From: Allorhizobium paknamense
GTDB taxonomy: Bacteria; Pseudomonadota; Alphaproteobacteria; Rhizobiales; Rhizobiaceae
Assembly (NCBI RefSeq): GCF_030815125.1
Contig: NZ_JAUSWH010000002.1
Span: 310,001-374,000, forward strand
Reading direction: 5' to 3'
DNA length: 64,000 bases
The translations under genes were made by a program, and so were the position numbers. Position 1 is the stretch's first letter; the number at the start of each line of letters is the position of its first letter. The notes beneath the pieces were generated by a model that saw nothing but the letters and a program-made list of their open reading frames with translations, was not told the origin of the DNA and ran no database searches. This document shows, one piece after another, positions 48,484 to 59,791 of the stretch.

Positions 48484-49740
48484 CTAAACTGCCAGCGGCG
48501 TGGTCTGGATGACCCGGGTCAGGCTGCCCTCTGCCGGGAAAAGCGGGATGAGGCAGGCCTGTAGCGCGTGATAGATATCGCCCTTGCCCGGGAACAGCGT
48601 GTTGGCAGGGGTGAGATCCTCGGTCAGTTCCTCGTGCCAGCCGCCGAACTGTTTATCCAGGCTATGATTGCCAATGAAGTTCCAGATCCTGCGATAGCTT
48701 TCCTCATGGAAATCGCTGGGGCTCAACTGGTTGAGGAAGTGGGCAGCGGCGGCACCCTCGCACAGCGGCCACCAGAGCTTGAAGGTCTTTTCCGGGCGGT
48801 TTGCCCAATCCAGCGTGTAGTAGAAGCCGCCCTTGTCCTTGTCCCAACCAAGCGACATGGACTGGAAGAACAGCCCGCGCGCCGCCTCCGGCATCCAGTC
48901 ATGCTGCCTGCCGGTCAGGATCCACAGTTGCAGGGTGAGGCGCGCCCATTCCAGCCAGTGGCCGGGCGTGGTGCCGGCAGGGCGGAACATTTCGTTGGGG
49001 TGGTAATAGCCGCGATCCACCGTCCATTCCTCGTCGAAATGCTCGGCCACGCGGAAACCTTCCTCCCGGGCGCGACGGTTGATGACGAGATCGGCAATGC
49101 GGGTTGCCTTGTCGAGATAATGCTGCTCTCCCGTGGCTTCGAAGGCGGCCATCAGGGCTTCGGTCAGGTGCATGTTGGAGTTCTGGCCGCGATAGCCGGG
49201 CACCGGCTGCCAGTCCTCTGAAAATTCCTCGGCAATCGCGCCGTGGCGCTCTTCCCAGAAACGCGTTTCCAGCACCTCGGTAATGTCTCCCAGCATGCGA
49301 TCCGCCAGCGGATGGCCGACCGTCTTGGCCGAGGAGGCAGCCAGCAGCACGAAAGCGTGGCCATAGCCCTGCTTGGAGCCGTCCGCAGCGCCGTCGTCAT
49401 TGGCCTGCCAGAAATAGCCGCCATGCTTTTCATCGCGATGGCGCCGCCACAGATAGGTCATGCCGTGGTCCACCACATCGGCGCTGCCGGGGCGTCCCAG
49501 AAGATCGCCAATGGCAAAGCAATGCACCATGCGGGCGCTGGCATGAATGCCGCGTGCCGGATTGTCGGTGGCGAGCGGCTTGCCATCGCGGGAAAGATCG
49601 TAAAACCCGCCCTTGGGATTGATGGCCGCCGTCTGGAAGAAATCGAAAAGGCCATCGGCCTGTGTGAGAAGCCAGCGGCGGTGATAGGGGCGCTCCACCC
49701 AGCTTTGCGGCAGGGGGCTGGCCTCGGGGGTATTGGACAT
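48484..49740 (-). CDS. AGE-family sugar epimerase/isomerase
   Basis: A 418-residue (alpha/alpha)6-barrel enzyme of the N-acylglucosamine 2-epimerase / mannose isomerase family: 'NPKGGFYDLSRDGKP', 'ARMVHCFAIGDLLGRPGSADVVDHGMTYLWRRHRDEKHGGYFWQ', 'QGYGHAFVLLAASSAKTVGHPLADRML', 'NSNMHLTEALMAAFEATGEQHYLDKATRIADLVI', 'RPAGTTPGHWLEWARLTLQLW' and 'WWPLCEGAAAAHFLNQL'. Conserved His residues (in YGHAF, NMHLTEA, PGHWLEW) match the catalytic ones. It most likely interconverts mannose and fructose or a related free sugar; the substrate cannot be fixed. It is divergent from metH. Confidence 0.9.
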   Translation of the reverse strand: MSNTPEASPLPQSWVERPYHRRWLLTQADGLFDFFQTAAINPKGGFYDLSRDGKPLATDNPARGIHASARMVHCFAIGDLLGRPGSADVVDHGMTYLWRRHRDEKHGGYFWQANDDGAADGSKQGYGHAFVLLAASSAKTVGHPLADRMLGDITEVLETRFWEERHGAIAEEFSEDWQPVPGYRGQNSNMHLTEALMAAFEATGEQHYLDKATRIADLVINRRAREEGFRVAEHFDEEWTVDRGYYHPNEMFRPAGTTPGHWLEWARLTLQLWILTGRQHDWMPEAARGLFFQSMSLGWDKDKGGFYYTLDWANRPEKTFKLWWPLCEGAAAAHFLNQLSPSDFHEESYRRIWNFIGNHSLDKQFGGWHEELTEDLTPANTLFPGKGDIYHALQACLIPLFPAEGSLTRVIQTTPLAV

Positions 49741-49835
49741 GTCTTCCTCCAGTCTTTACGGTCGCGGAATCTATAGTGAGTAAATAATGGCCTGTCATGG
49801 TCTTGATTTCGAAGAACCCAAAGAGCCACATGTTG

Positions 49836-49855
49836 ACATAAAGATATCTTTATGT
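49836..49855. promoter_or_regulatory. 20-bp perfect palindrome upstream of metH
   Basis: Half-site ACATAAAGAT followed by its reverse complement, 36 nt before the metH start. It resembles the dyads of ArsR-type methionine regulators (SahR/SamR) in Proteobacteria, so control by methionine status is inferred; the regulator gene is not in the window. Confidence 0.6.
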
Positions 49856-49891
49856 GATTTGGGTTCATTGTCTGTTGGAAGGAGTACGCGC

Positions 49892-52800
49892 ATGCTCGAT
49901 TCACTGTTTGGCCGGGAGGGTGCAAAGCGGGATGGCGCGGAAATCCTGAAAGCCCTGCAAAAGGCGGCGCGCGAGCGCATTCTCATTCTCGATGGCGCCA
50001 TGGGGACCGAGATCCAGCAGCTTGGACTGGAAGAGGATGATTTTCGCGGTGAACGCTTTATTGGCTGCGCCTGCCACCAGAAGGGCAATAACGACCTTCT
50101 GATCCTCACCCAGCCGGATGCGATCGAGGATATTCACTTCCGCTATGCCATGGCCGGGGCGGATATCATCGAAACCAACACCTTCTCCTCCACCCGCATC
50201 GCCCAGGCCGATTATGAGATGGAGGGCGCGGTCTATGACATGAACCGTCAGGGGGCAGAGGTGGTGCGCCGCGCCATTCTCCGCGCCGAGCGGGAAGATG
50301 GCAAGCGCCGCTTCGTGGCGGGCGCCATCGGACCGACCAACCGCACCGCCTCGATTTCGCCGGATGTCAACAATCCCGGTTTCCGCGCCGTCTCCTTCGA
50401 TGATCTGCGCCTTGCCTATGGTGAGCAGATCGACGGCTTGATCGATGGCGGCGCCGATATCATCCTGATCGAAACCATCTTCGATACGCTGAACGCCAAG
50501 GCGGCGATCTTTGCCTGTGAAGAGCGCTTTGCTGCCAAGGGCATCCATCTGCCGCTGATGATTTCCGGCACGATCACCGATCTTTCCGGACGCACGCTGT
50601 CGGGCCAGACGCCGTCCGCCTTCTGGAATTCTGTGCGCCATGCGCGGCCCTTTACCATTGGCCTCAACTGCGCATTGGGCGCGGATGCCATGCGTCCGCA
50701 TTTGCAGGAATTGTCCGGTGTCGCTGATACGTTCATTTCCGCTTACCCGAATGCCGGCCTGCCGAACGAGTTCGGCAGATATGACCAGACGCCGGAAATC
50801 ATGGCGGAACTGGTGTCGAGCTTTGCCGATGAAGGCCTGGTCAATGTGGTGGGCGGCTGCTGCGGCTCGACGCCCGCCCATATCCAGGCCATTGCCGAAG
50901 CCGTGAAGGGCAAGACGCCGCGCCAGCCGCAGGAGCATCGCCCCTTCATGTCGCTGTCGGGGCTTGAGCCCTTCGTGCTGACCAAGGACATTCCCTTCGT
51001 CAATGTCGGCGAACGCACCAATGTCACCGGTTCCGCCAAGTTCCGCAAACTGATCACGGCGGGTGATTATACCTCGGCGCTGGCAGTTGCCCGCGATCAG
51101 GTGGAAAACGGTGCGCAGATCATCGACATCAACATGGATGAAGGCCTGATCGACAGCGAAAAGGCCATGGTCGAGTTCCTGAACCTCATCGCCGCCGAGC
51201 CGGATATTGCCCGCGTGCCGGTGATGATCGACTCCTCAAAATTCCCGATCATCGAGGCTGGCCTGAAATGCGTGCAGGGCAAAGCGGTGGTCAACTCCAT
51301 CTCGCTGAAGGAAGGCGAAGAAAACTTCATTGCGCAAGCGCGGCTCATCCGCAATTACGGCGCCGCCGTCGTCGTCATGGCCTTTGACGAAACGGGACAG
51401 GCCGATACCTATGAGCGCAAGGTGGAAATCTGTTCCCGCGCCTACAAGCTTCTGACGGAAGAGGCGGGCTTTGCGCCGGAAGACATCATCTTCGACCCCA
51501 ACATCTTCGCGGTGGCGACGGGCATCGAGGAGCATAATAACTACGGCGTGGATTTCATCGAGGCCACCCGCACCATCCGCCAGAAAATGCCGCTGGTGCA
51601 TATTTCCGGCGGTGTGTCCAACCTGTCCTTCTCCTTCCGCGGCAATGAGCCGGTGCGCGAAGCCATGCATGCCGTGTTCCTCTATCACGCCATTCAGGCG
51701 GGCATGGACATGGGCATTGTCAATGCCGGTCAGCTGGCGGTCTATGAAAGCATCGATTCCGAGCTGCGCGAGGCTTGCGAAGACGTGGTGCTGAACCGCC
51801 GTACCGACGCCACCGAGCGGTTGCTGGAAATTGCCGAACGCTTCCGGGGCACGGGGGCCAAGGAAGCCAAGGGGCAGGATCTCGCCTGGCGCGAATGGCC
51901 GGTGGAAAAGCGGCTGGAACACGCGCTGGTCAATGGCATCACCGAATTTATCGAGGCCGATACGGAAGAGGCGCGGCAAAAGGCCGACCGTCCGCTGCAT
52001 GTCATCGAAGGGCCGCTGATGGCCGGCATGAATGTGGTGGGTGACCTGTTCGGCGCGGGCAAGATGTTCCTGCCGCAGGTGGTGAAATCCGCCCGCGTGA
52101 TGAAACAGGCCGTGGCCGTGCTGCTGCCTTACATGGAAGAGGAGAAGCGCCTGAGCGGCGGTGACCAGCGCCAGAGCGCCGGAAAGGTGCTGATGGCGAC
52201 CGTCAAGGGCGATGTGCACGATATCGGCAAAAACATTGTCGGCGTGGTTCTGGCCTGCAACAATTACGAGATCATCGATCTCGGCGTCATGGTGCCAGCC
52301 ACGAAGATTCTCGAGGTGGCGAAGGAAGAGAAGGTCGATGTCATTGGCCTTTCCGGCCTTATCACGCCTTCGCTGGATGAAATGGTGCATGTCGCTGCCG
52401 AAATGCAGCGCCAGGGCTTCAATGTGCCGCTGTTGATCGGGGGGGCCACCACCAGCCGCGTGCATACGGCGGTGAAGATCCATCCGCAATATCAGGCAGG
52501 GCAGGCGGTCTATGTCACCGATGCCAGCCGTGCGGTGGGGGTCGTCTCCGCGCTGCTTTCCGAAGAGGGCAGGGACGGCTACGTCGATGGCATTCGCGCC
52601 GAATATGCCAAGGTGGCGGAAGCGCATGCCCGCGCCGAGGCCGAAAAGCAGCGCCTGCCGCTGGCGCGTGCCCGTGAGAACGCCGTGAAGATCGACTGGA
52701 GCGGCTATAAGCCGGTCAAGCCCGGCTTTACCGGCATCAAGGTCTTCGAAGATTACGATCTCAAGGAACTGGCCGCTTACATCGACTGGACGCCCTTCTT

Positions 52801-53659
52801 CCATACCTGGGAGCTGAAGGGCCGCTATCCGGCGATTCTGGAGGACGAAAAGCAGGGCGAGGCGGCGCGGCAGCTTTATTCGGATGCGCAGGCCATGCTG
52901 GAAAAGATCATTGCGGAAAACTGGTTCCGCCCGCGCGCCGTCATCGGCTTCTGGCCTGCCAATGCCGTGGGGGATGATATTCGCCTGTTCACCGATGACA
53001 GCCGCGCGGAAGAGCTTGCCACCTTCTTCACGCTGCGCCAGCAGCTTTCCAAGCGCGATGGCCGCCCGAATGTGGCGCTTTCGGATTTCGTTGCCCCGAA
53101 GGAGAGCGGCGTGCAGGACTATGTCGGTGGTTTCGTCGTCACGGCGGGCATTGAGGAAGTGGCGATTGCCGAACGCTTCGAGCGCGCCAATGACGACTAC
53201 TCTTCCATCATGGTCAAGGCCTTGGCCGACCGTTTTGCCGAAGCCTTTGCCGAGCGCATGCATGAGCGGGTGCGCAAGGAATTCTGGGGCTATGCCAAGG
53301 ACGAGACGCTTTCCAATGAAGATCTGATCGGCGAGGGCTATGCAGGCATTCGCCCGGCGCCCGGCTATCCGGCCCAGCCCGACCATACGGAAAAGACCAC
53401 GCTGTTCAGCCTGCTGAACGCCACCGAAACCACTGGCGTGACGCTGACGGAAAGCTATGCCATGTGGCCCGGCTCTTCGGTCTCCGGCCTCTATATCGGC
53501 CATCCGGAAAGCTATTATTTTGGCGTGGCCAAGGTAGAGCGTGATCAGGTGGAAGACTATGCCCGCCGCAAGGGCATGGATATTCGCGAGGTGGAGCGCT
53601 GGCTGGGGCCGGTGCTGAATTATGTGCCGAAGACTGCGGTGGATGAAGAGGCGGCTTGA
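49892..53659 (+). CDS. metH: cobalamin-dependent methionine synthase
   Basis: A 1255-residue cytoplasmic enzyme that makes methionine from homocysteine and methyl-tetrahydrofolate. It has all modules: the homocysteine domain with zinc cysteines C260, C323 and C324 (same spacing as C247/C310/C311 of E. coli), the pterin domain ('[20 protein letters not shown]', '[14 protein letters not shown]'), the cobalamin cap and domain ('[19 protein letters not shown]', base-off ligand H776, '[11 protein letters not shown]', 'GGATTS'), and the reactivation domain ('[15 protein letters not shown]'). I take ATG 49892 with GGAAGGAG upstream; the frame is open to 49787 but that part is unlike the family. The upstream palindrome suggests regulation. 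Confidence 0.97.
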   Translation: MLDSLFGREGAKRDGAEILKALQKAARERILILDGAMGTEIQQLGLEEDDFRGERFIGCACHQKGNNDLLILTQPDAIEDIHFRYAMAGADIIETNTFSSTRIAQADYEMEGAVYDMNRQGAEVVRRAILRAEREDGKRRFVAGAIGPTNRTASISPDVNNPGFRAVSFDDLRLAYGEQIDGLIDGGADIILIETIFDTLNAKAAIFACEERFAAKGIHLPLMISGTITDLSGRTLSGQTPSAFWNSVRHARPFTIGLNCALGADAMRPHLQELSGVADTFISAYPNAGLPNEFGRYDQTPEIMAELVSSFADEGLVNVVGGCCGSTPAHIQAIAEAVKGKTPRQPQEHRPFMSLSGLEPFVLTKDIPFVNVGERTNVTGSAKFRKLITAGDYTSALAVARDQVENGAQIIDINMDEGLIDSEKAMVEFLNLIAAEPDIARVPVMIDSSKFPIIEAGLKCVQGKAVVNSISLKEGEENFIAQARLIRNYGAAVVVMAFDETGQADTYERKVEICSRAYKLLTEEAGFAPEDIIFDPNIFAVATGIEEHNNYGVDFIEATRTIRQKMPLVHISGGVSNLSFSFRGNEPVREAMHAVFLYHAIQAGMDMGIVNAGQLAVYESIDSELREACEDVVLNRRTDATERLLEIAERFRGTGAKEAKGQDLAWREWPVEKRLEHALVNGITEFIEADTEEARQKADRPLHVIEGPLMAGMNVVGDLFGAGKMFLPQVVKSARVMKQAVAVLLPYMEEEKRLSGGDQRQSAGKVLMATVKGDVHDIGKNIVGVVLACNNYEIIDLGVMVPATKILEVAKEEKVDVIGLSGLITPSLDEMVHVAAEMQRQGFNVPLLIGGATTSRVHTAVKIHPQYQAGQAVYVTDASRAVGVVSALLSEEGRDGYVDGIRAEYAKVAEAHARAEAEKQRLPLARARENAVKIDWSGYKPVKPGFTGIKVFEDYDLKELAAYIDWTPFFHTWELKGRYPAILEDEKQGEAARQLYSDAQAMLEKIIAENWFRPRAVIGFWPANAVGDDIRLFTDDSRAEELATFFTLRQQLSKRDGRPNVALSDFVAPKESGVQDYVGGFVVTAGIEEVAIAERFERANDDYSSIMVKALADRFAEAFAERMHERVRKEFWGYAKDETLSNEDLIGEGYAGIRPAPGYPAQPDHTEKTTLFSLLNATETTGVTLTESYAMWPGSSVSGLYIGHPESYYFGVAKVERDQVEDYARRKGMDIREVERWLGPVLNYVPKTAVDEEAA

Positions 53660-53674
53660 GCCGCCTCGCTTTCT
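53648..53674 (+). terminator. metH terminator overlapping its stop codon
   Basis: Stem GAGGCGGC / GCCGCCTC with loop TTGA (which contains the stop) followed by GCTTTCT. Confidence 0.7.
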
Positions 53675-53949
53675 AATCTCAGCAGGCAGGCAAATTCGCG
53701 CCATGTCTTATCCGTAACCGATACCGGTTTCCGATAAAGTTTATAGTATATATATTATTTTATAATATTGTTTTATTAATATGTTGTCGATCTTTTCCTC
53801 CTATTTTCCCTTGGAGATTTGGAGGCATGAGGCTGAAGGATCTGTGTGGCGCTGTTCGCCACGCGGCTTGCCGAGCGCGCCGCCCTTTTGAACCGAATGC
53901 CTTCAGGGGACCATGACCGTCTCTCGGCGACAACTGACGAGACCTTGCC

Positions 53950-55902
53950 ATGTCTTTTCTTCAGGACGCAAAAATAAGGACGAAGATTCTCTCTGTCCTC
54001 ATCGCCATCTGCCTTGTTGGAATTACCGGCGTGCTATTGATGGCGCGCAATTACAAGAATGCCGATGACAGCTATTCCACTCTGATTTCCCAGAATGATG
54101 CGGCCAATATTGAAATTGCCCGCGCCAGCCAGCGCTTGATGGCGCTCAGCTATTCCGCCTATCAGATCCTTGCCTATGATTCAAAGGCTCCGGAAATGCC
54201 GCAACTGGCCAAGAACTATGAGGATAACAAGAAGGCGCTTCTGGAGCGGCTGAACAGGGTGAAAGCCCTGCGGCCCGACAAGGCTTCGGAAGCCGATAGT
54301 ATCCTCAGCAAGGCGCAGACGATCACCGGATTTACAGATGCCGCTGTAAAGGCTGGCCTCATGGATGATAATCAGGCGGCATTGGCGTCGTTGAAGCAGG
54401 CCGATGTTATGATCGCTTCCGGCATGACGGATATTCGGCAATGGCTGGAGACCTCTATCCAGAACGTCAACAAGCAGAGCGATGATCTGTCCGCACAAAC
54501 TGACAACACCATCTTCTACACCCTCACCACCCTGGGTGTTCTCTTTACCTTGGCCCTGATCGGCGCGCTGCTGATCGTCACGCGCGGTATCACCGGGCCG
54601 ATCGAACATCTGCGTCAGCGGATGACAGCGCTTGCAGGAGGCGAGACTGCCGCGCCGGTGCCGGGCGCGGGCCGGAAGGATGAATTGGGCGATATGGCTG
54701 GGGCCGTTGCTGTGTTCCGCGACAATGCGCTGGAGCGCATTCGTCTGGAGCAGGAAGCCTCCGCCGCCCGCAGCCAGAGCGAGGCCGAGCGGGCGCGTGT
54801 GGCGGAACTGGAGCGCGTGCGCGCCGAGCAGATGGCCGAGGCCACGGAAGGGCTTGCCAAGGGCCTGAAGCATCTGGCCGATGGCGATCTGACCTTCCAG
54901 CTTCGCCAGTCCTTCGCCTCGGAATTCGAGGGTCTGCGGGAGGATTTCAACCGGGCTGTCGAACAGCTTCGCCAGGCCATGGGCTCCGTTGCGGAGGCCA
55001 CCTCGTCCATCGATAGCGGCTCGCGCGAACTCAGCGCCAGCGCCAATGATCTCTCCAAGCGCACCGAACAGCAGGCTGCCTCGCTGGAAGAAACCGCAGC
55101 CGCGCTGGATCAGATCACCACCAATGTCTCGAACTCCTCCAAGCGTACCGAGGAAGCGCGGTCGGTGGCCATCGAGGCCAATCGCTCGGCCCGCCAGTCG
55201 GGCGAGGTGGTGGCGAATGCCGTCAATGCCATGCAGCGCATTGAGCAATCCTCTAACCAGATCTCCAACATCATCGGTGTGATCGACGAGATCGCCTTCC
55301 AGACCAACCTGCTGGCGCTGAATGCCGGTGTCGAAGCAGCGCGCGCCGGGGAGGCCGGTAAAGGCTTCGCAGTCGTGGCGCAGGAAGTGCGTGAACTTGC
55401 CCAGCGTTCGGCCCAGGCCGCGAAGGAGATCAAGGATCTCATCCGCAACTCTGCCGACGAGGTGGAAAATGGCGTGCAACTGGTCACGGCCACCGGCGAT
55501 GCCCTGAAGGTCATCGAAGGTCACGTGGTAACGATCAACGCGCAGCTCGATGCCATCGCCACCTCCTCGAGAGAGCAGACGGTGGGCCTGTCGGAGGTCA
55601 ATACCGCCGTCAACCAGATGGATCAGGTGACCCAGCAGAACGCCGCCATGGTAGAAGAGGCAACGGCGGCCAGCGCCTCGCTTGCCTCTGAAGCCGAAAA
55701 GCTGCGGCAACTGGTGGGCCGCTTCCAGCTCGGTTCCGCCGGGTCCTATTCTGCATCTGCCGGAATGGTCGCCGCAAAGCCTGCACCGGCCCAGGCCACG
55801 GACAGACCCGCGCCATCTCCGGCCCGCCGCATGGTCGGGCAGGTGGCAAAGGCCCTTGGCCTGAGCACGGCCACCAAGGCGGAGAGCTGGGAAGAATTTT
55901 GA
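53950..55902 (+). CDS. methyl-accepting chemotaxis protein with C-terminal WEEF tether
   Basis: A 650-residue receptor. It has membrane helices at about 11-31 ('[20 protein letters not shown]') and 190-210 ('[17 protein letters not shown]'), between them a helical periplasmic sensor (TarH/4HB-like, with '[23 protein letters not shown]'), then HAMP, a coiled coil and the tip '[46 protein letters not shown]'. The C-terminus '...ESWEEF' matches the pentapeptide that binds CheR/CheB. The ligand is unknown. About 290 bp of AT-rich DNA separates it from metH, suggesting its own promoter. Confidence 0.93.
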   Translation: MSFLQDAKIRTKILSVLIAICLVGITGVLLMARNYKNADDSYSTLISQNDAANIEIARASQRLMALSYSAYQILAYDSKAPEMPQLAKNYEDNKKALLERLNRVKALRPDKASEADSILSKAQTITGFTDAAVKAGLMDDNQAALASLKQADVMIASGMTDIRQWLETSIQNVNKQSDDLSAQTDNTIFYTLTTLGVLFTLALIGALLIVTRGITGPIEHLRQRMTALAGGETAAPVPGAGRKDELGDMAGAVAVFRDNALERIRLEQEASAARSQSEAERARVAELERVRAEQMAEATEGLAKGLKHLADGDLTFQLRQSFASEFEGLREDFNRAVEQLRQAMGSVAEATSSIDSGSRELSASANDLSKRTEQQAASLEETAAALDQITTNVSNSSKRTEEARSVAIEANRSARQSGEVVANAVNAMQRIEQSSNQISNIIGVIDEIAFQTNLLALNAGVEAARAGEAGKGFAVVAQEVRELAQRSAQAAKEIKDLIRNSADEVENGVQLVTATGDALKVIEGHVVTINAQLDAIATSSREQTVGLSEVNTAVNQMDQVTQQNAAMVEEATAASASLASEAEKLRQLVGRFQLGSAGSYSASAGMVAAKPAPAQATDRPAPSPARRMVGQVAKALGLSTATKAESWEEF

Positions 55903-55929
55903 TCTCGGCCTTGCTTATCATCAGACAAA

Positions 55930-55963
55930 AAACGCCGGCCCGATGAAAATCGGGCCGGCGTTT
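55930..55963. terminator. strong bidirectional terminator
   Basis: Perfect 15-bp stem AAACGCCGGCCCGAT / ATCGGGCCGGCGTTT with loop GAAA, followed by GTTTTTG. It is placed after the rightward chemoreceptor and serves the convergent pair. Confidence 0.88.
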
Positions 55964-56021
55964 GTTTTTGCGGAGCATAATCCGACCGGAGTGAAACGAT
56001 GACGAATAAGATTATGCAGGA

Positions 56022-56054
56022 GAGCGCCGATCTGATTGAATCAGATCGGTGCTC
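56022..56054. repeat. palindrome between convergent chemoreceptor genes
   Basis: GAGC, then CCGATCTGATT around one central G, then its reverse AATCAGATCGG and GCTC, just downstream of the 56078 stop. It may be a second terminator (for the leftward gene) or a dispersed palindrome, as ATTATGCAG lies next to it. Confidence 0.6.
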
Positions 56055-56077
56055 TATGGGCTTTGCGTTTGAGCAGA

Positions 56078-57805
56078 TCAGGCAACCCGGCTGTAGCTGC
56101 TGCGTCTTGCTCCTGAGCTCTGGCTGGCGGCGTCGGAACCCGGCTCCCGGATCGTCTGGCGGCGGTTGAGCTGGAAGCGACTGACCAGTTCGTCCAAAGT
56201 GTCCGATCCCGCAGCGAGTGCCAGACTGATGGCGTCGATGGTGGTTACCATGCTGGTGTTCTTCTGTGTCACCTGATCGAGCGAATTGACGGCAGCGTTG
56301 ATTTCACCAAGGCTGGTCGATTGTTCCGCCGCAGCTGTGGCGATCGCCTCGATATTCTTGTCGATCTGCAACACGAAGCTTTCGATTTTGCTCAAGGCAC
56401 TGCCGGTTTCGCCCACCAGCCGCACCCCTTCCTTCACCTCACTGGTGGAGTTGGCGATGAGGGCGGAAATTTCCCGCGCGGCCTTGGCAGAGCGTTGCGC
56501 CAGTTCTCGCACTTCCTGCGCCACCACGGCAAAGCCTTTGCCGCTTTCACCAGCGCGGGCGGCCTCGACACCGGCGTTGAGCGCCAGCAGATTGGTCTGG
56601 AAGGCAATTTCATCGATAACGCTGATGATATTGCTGATTTCCTTGGACGCTGTTTCGATGCGGCTCATGGCGGATACGGTGGTGTTGACGACCTGAACGG
56701 ATTCGGTCGCTGCCTGACGGGCATCGCGTACCAGATTGCGGGTATCGCGACTGCGCGTGCTGGATTCCTTGACTGTAGCGGTGATTTCTTCCAGCGCTGC
56801 CGATGCTTCTTCCAGGGCAGCCGCCTGCTGTTCGGAGCGGGTGGCGAGGCTGGAGGAATTTTCCTGCATCTCGGCGCTTTTCTGCTTCAGTTCCGAGGTT
56901 TCGCGAGAGACTTCTGACAGTGTTTCCTGAATTTTGCCGATCGACGTGTTGAAGTCATGACGCAGCGATTCGAATTCCGGTACGAAAGGCGTGTCCAGCG
57001 TCATGCGGATATTGCATTGGGAAAGGCGTCCCAAAGCTGCGGCCAATTGCTGGATGGCACTGATACGGCCGCTGATGTCGACCGCGAATTTCACCACCTT
57101 GATCACTTTGCCGTTTTCATCGACGATGGGATTATAGGTGCCCTGGATGTGGATGGGAGCCCCATCTTTTTTCACCCGTTCGAACTCCCCGGAGTAAAAT
57201 TCTCCCCGCGCCAACTGCGGCCAGAATTCCCGATAGGCCTCGGAATGCACGTATTCCGCTGTACAGAACAGGGAATGATGTTTGCCGACGAGCTCTTGAA
57301 GTTCGTATCCCAGCGCCTGGCAGAAGTTTTCATTGGCAAATAGAATCTCGCCGGTTGGCGTAAATTCGATCACGGCCTGAGAGCGGGTAAGCGCGGCCAT
57401 CTTGCCGTTGCTGTCGAGAGCAATGCTTTTTGAAGCGGTGATGTCGGTGGCGATCTTCACCACCTTGACCGGTTTGCCGCCGGACATGACCGGATTGTAG
57501 GAAGCCTCGATCCAGATCGGCTCACCGGATTTGGTGACCCGCTTATACTGCGCCTGATCGAATTCGCCAGCGGCGAGTTTCTTCCAGAACCGGGCATAGG
57601 CCGGGCTCTTGACCTCTTCCGGATCGACAAAAATGCTGTGATGCTTGCCGATGATCTCTTCCCGCCGGTAGCCCAGCGCCTTGCAGAAGTTTTCATTGGC
57701 ATCAAGGATGATGCCCTGAAGATCAAATTCAATGATGGCCTGGGAGCGATGAAAAGCTTCCAGTACGGCTTTCGCGCCGCCACGCCCGAAGGATAAAACG
57801 ACCAT
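56078..57805 (-). CDS. soluble PAS-PAS chemotaxis receptor
   Basis: A 575-residue cytoplasmic receptor with no membrane helix. It has two PAS domains, about residues 15-110 ('[44 protein letters not shown]') and 135-235 ('[44 protein letters not shown]'), each followed by a PAC-like strand set ('[19 protein letters not shown]'). A linker and a signalling domain follow ('[46 protein letters not shown]'). The PAS pair suggests sensing of redox, oxygen or a small internal ligand (as in Aer2/BdlA-like receptors). The two PAS repeats are close paralogues. No WEEF tail. Confidence 0.92.
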   Translation of the reverse strand: MVVLSFGRGGAKAVLEAFHRSQAIIEFDLQGIILDANENFCKALGYRREEIIGKHHSIFVDPEEVKSPAYARFWKKLAAGEFDQAQYKRVTKSGEPIWIEASYNPVMSGGKPVKVVKIATDITASKSIALDSNGKMAALTRSQAVIEFTPTGEILFANENFCQALGYELQELVGKHHSLFCTAEYVHSEAYREFWPQLARGEFYSGEFERVKKDGAPIHIQGTYNPIVDENGKVIKVVKFAVDISGRISAIQQLAAALGRLSQCNIRMTLDTPFVPEFESLRHDFNTSIGKIQETLSEVSRETSELKQKSAEMQENSSSLATRSEQQAAALEEASAALEEITATVKESSTRSRDTRNLVRDARQAATESVQVVNTTVSAMSRIETASKEISNIISVIDEIAFQTNLLALNAGVEAARAGESGKGFAVVAQEVRELAQRSAKAAREISALIANSTSEVKEGVRLVGETGSALSKIESFVLQIDKNIEAIATAAAEQSTSLGEINAAVNSLDQVTQKNTSMVTTIDAISLALAAGSDTLDELVSRFQLNRRQTIREPGSDAASQSSGARRSSYSRVA

Positions 57806-57811
57806 GCGATA

Positions 57812-57837
57812 TTCTCCCTGTATTTTTAGGGGAGAAT
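57812..57837 (-). promoter_or_regulatory. hairpin overlapping the PAS receptor ribosome binding site
   Basis: On the minus strand ATTCTCCCC is followed after ten bases by GGGAGAAT, just before the ATG at 57805. It contains the GGGAGA Shine-Dalgarno sequence, so folding could limit translation. Confidence 0.45.
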
Positions 57838-57924
57838 ATTCGTTTCTTCTTGTGAAAGGATTAATCTATTGATATACAAAGAAAAATAAATATATCTTTT
57901 TGTATACGTTCTCCCGCATGTCGT

Positions 57925-58983
57925 TCAATGCGGCAGAACCATCAGGTCGTCGCCTGCGAATGTCAGCGTCACCTTTTCTCCCACGGCGGGCGGTGCCTGG
58001 CCGGGATCGTTGAACATGTCGAAGGAAATCAGCTGGCCGCCAATATCCAGGCGGGTGCGGATCACTGAGCCGAGGAAGTGGCTCGACGCGACGGTTCCGG
58101 AGAGGTTGATCTCGCCCTTTGCGCCTTCCGCCATCGAGCCTGCTTCCGGCCGCAGCGCCACGGTGACCGTTTCACCGGCTGCTGCGGGCAATGGCTTGGC
58201 AAGCCGCACCTGCTGGTCGCCGAGCAGAATGGTGCCGGCGGAGGCATCGGCAACCTTGGCGTCGATGAGGTTCAAGGTGCCGACAAAGGAGGCGACGAAG
58301 CGGGTTTCGGGATGGTTGTAGATGTCGAAGGGCGTGCCGATCTGGTCGGCGCGGCCGGCATGCATGACGACGATGCGGTCGGAGATCGAAAGCGCCTCTT
58401 CCTGGTCATGGGTGACGAAAACCGTGGTGATGCCGAGCTGCATCTGGATCTGGCGGATTTCTTCGCGCAGCGAAACGCGGATCTTGGCATCCAGCGCTGA
58501 AAGCGGTTCATCCAGCAACAGCACCTGCGGCTTTGGCGCCAGCGCCCGCGCCAGCGCCACGCGCTGCTGCTGACCGCCGGAAAGCTGATAGGGATAGCGT
58601 GTCGCCAGATGCTCCAGATGAATGAGCTTCAGCATTTCCGTCACACGCTTTTCAATATCGGCCTTCGGCATTTTCGCGATCTTCAGGCCAAAGGCGACAT
58701 TGTCGAACACGGTCATGTTGGGAAACAGCGCATAGGCCTGAAACACCATGCCGATATTGCGCTGGTTGGGCTTGAGCGACGTCTGGTCCTTGCCGGCAAT
58801 GGTAATCGTGCCGGAAGAGGGGGTCTCGAAACCGGCGATCATCCGCAGAATGGTGGTCTTGCCGCAGCCGGAGGGGCCGAGAAAGGAAATGAATTCCCCT
58901 TTCTCGATCGACATGTTGAAATCATGCACGACCTGAACAGTGCCGAAGCTCTTTTGAATATGCGAAAGGGTCAGAAAGGACAT
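57925..58983 (-). CDS. ABC importer ATPase (PotA-like)
   Basis: A 352-residue ATPase with Walker A 'GPSGCGKT' (36-43), Q-loop 'FQAYALFPNM', signature 'LSGGQQQR' (134-141), Walker B 'VLLLDEP' (154-160), 'LSALDAKIR' and a switch His ('FVTHDQEEAL'). The C-terminal ~110 residues form a TOBE domain as in PotA/FbpC. It drives the four-gene importer (57925-61813); it is the last gene of the leftward operon, 10 nt after the first permease. Polyamine is the most likely substrate class but iron, phosphonate or thiamin-type cannot be ruled out. Confidence 0.93.
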   Translation of the reverse strand: MSFLTLSHIQKSFGTVQVVHDFNMSIEKGEFISFLGPSGCGKTTILRMIAGFETPSSGTITIAGKDQTSLKPNQRNIGMVFQAYALFPNMTVFDNVAFGLKIAKMPKADIEKRVTEMLKLIHLEHLATRYPYQLSGGQQQRVALARALAPKPQVLLLDEPLSALDAKIRVSLREEIRQIQMQLGITTVFVTHDQEEALSISDRIVVMHAGRADQIGTPFDIYNHPETRFVASFVGTLNLIDAKVADASAGTILLGDQQVRLAKPLPAAAGETVTVALRPEAGSMAEGAKGEINLSGTVASSHFLGSVIRTRLDIGGQLISFDMFNDPGQAPPAVGEKVTLTFAGDDLMVLPH

Positions 58984-58993
58984 GGGGCAAATC

Positions 58994-59791
58994 TCAGGCT
59001 TTGGCGGGCACGGGCTTGGTGAAAAGGGCGAGGATATTCAGCAAGCCGATGCTGGCCCAGGTCATGGCAAAGGCGATGATCGCCAGCGCCGGAGGTTCAT
59101 AAGCGCGGTTGGCGCCGATCAATTGCAGATAGGGACCGAAGGCAGGCCGGTTCAGCAGCGAGGGAATGGTGAATTCGCCGATCACGATGGCGAAGGTGAT
59201 GAACGCCCCCGACAGCACGCCCGACAATACATTGGGAAAGATGCAGCGGAACATGATGGTGATCCAGCCCGCCCCCAGGCTTTGCGCAGCTTCCGTGAGC
59301 GTTGCCACGTCGATGGCCCGCATCGCCGCATCGACGGCGCGATAGGTATAGGGCAGGGAGAGCGTCATCAGCCCGCAGAGAAACAGCAGGTCCGTTCCCG
59401 TCGTCGTAGCCGTCAGCGGCAGAACGGAGGAGGAATTGTAGAGCCGCAGATAGCCGAAGATGATGACGATGGCCGGCACCACCAGCGGCATCATGGTAAT
59501 GAATTCCACCACGGGCCGCATGAAGGGCAATCTGAGCCGCACCCAATAGGCTGTGGGCACGATCAGCAGCGTGATCACGGCGATGGTGATGAGCGCCATG
59601 ACCAGCGAATAGCTGAAGGAAGACTGGAAATTTCCATCTGCGAAGACGGTGCGGTAGGCGTCGAAGGAGTATTCGCCACGGCGCATGCGCAGAGAGAATT
59701 CGAAGGTGGCGATCAGCGGCACGATGAAATAGATCGAGCCGAGCGCGATGGCGAACCAGGCCAGAAACTTCTGTGTCTTCATTTCTGCCAC
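58994..59791 (-). CDS. ABC importer permease (PotC-like)
   Basis: A 265-residue inner membrane protein with about six helices and the binding-protein-dependent permease EAA-type loop ('DVATLTEAAQSLGAGWITIMFRCIFPNVLSGVLSGAFITFAIVIGEF'), which couples to the ATPase. The size and gene order equal PotC. It overlaps the other permease gene by 13 nt, suggesting translational coupling. Confidence 0.92.
   Translation of the reverse strand: MAEMKTQKFLAWFAIALGSIYFIVPLIATFEFSLRMRRGEYSFDAYRTVFADGNFQSSFSYSLVMALITIAVITLLIVPTAYWVRLRLPFMRPVVEFITMMPLVVPAIVIIFGYLRLYNSSSVLPLTATTTGTDLLFLCGLMTLSLPYTYRAVDAAMRAIDVATLTEAAQSLGAGWITIMFRCIFPNVLSGVLSGAFITFAIVIGEFTIPSLLNRPAFGPYLQLIGANRAYEPPALAIIAFAMTWASIGLLNILALFTKPVPAKA

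Noticed and set aside
51236..53704. Leftward 822-codon frame opposite metH
   Set aside because: Antisense shadow; His/Arg/Gly-rich translation without domains, while metH has all its motifs.
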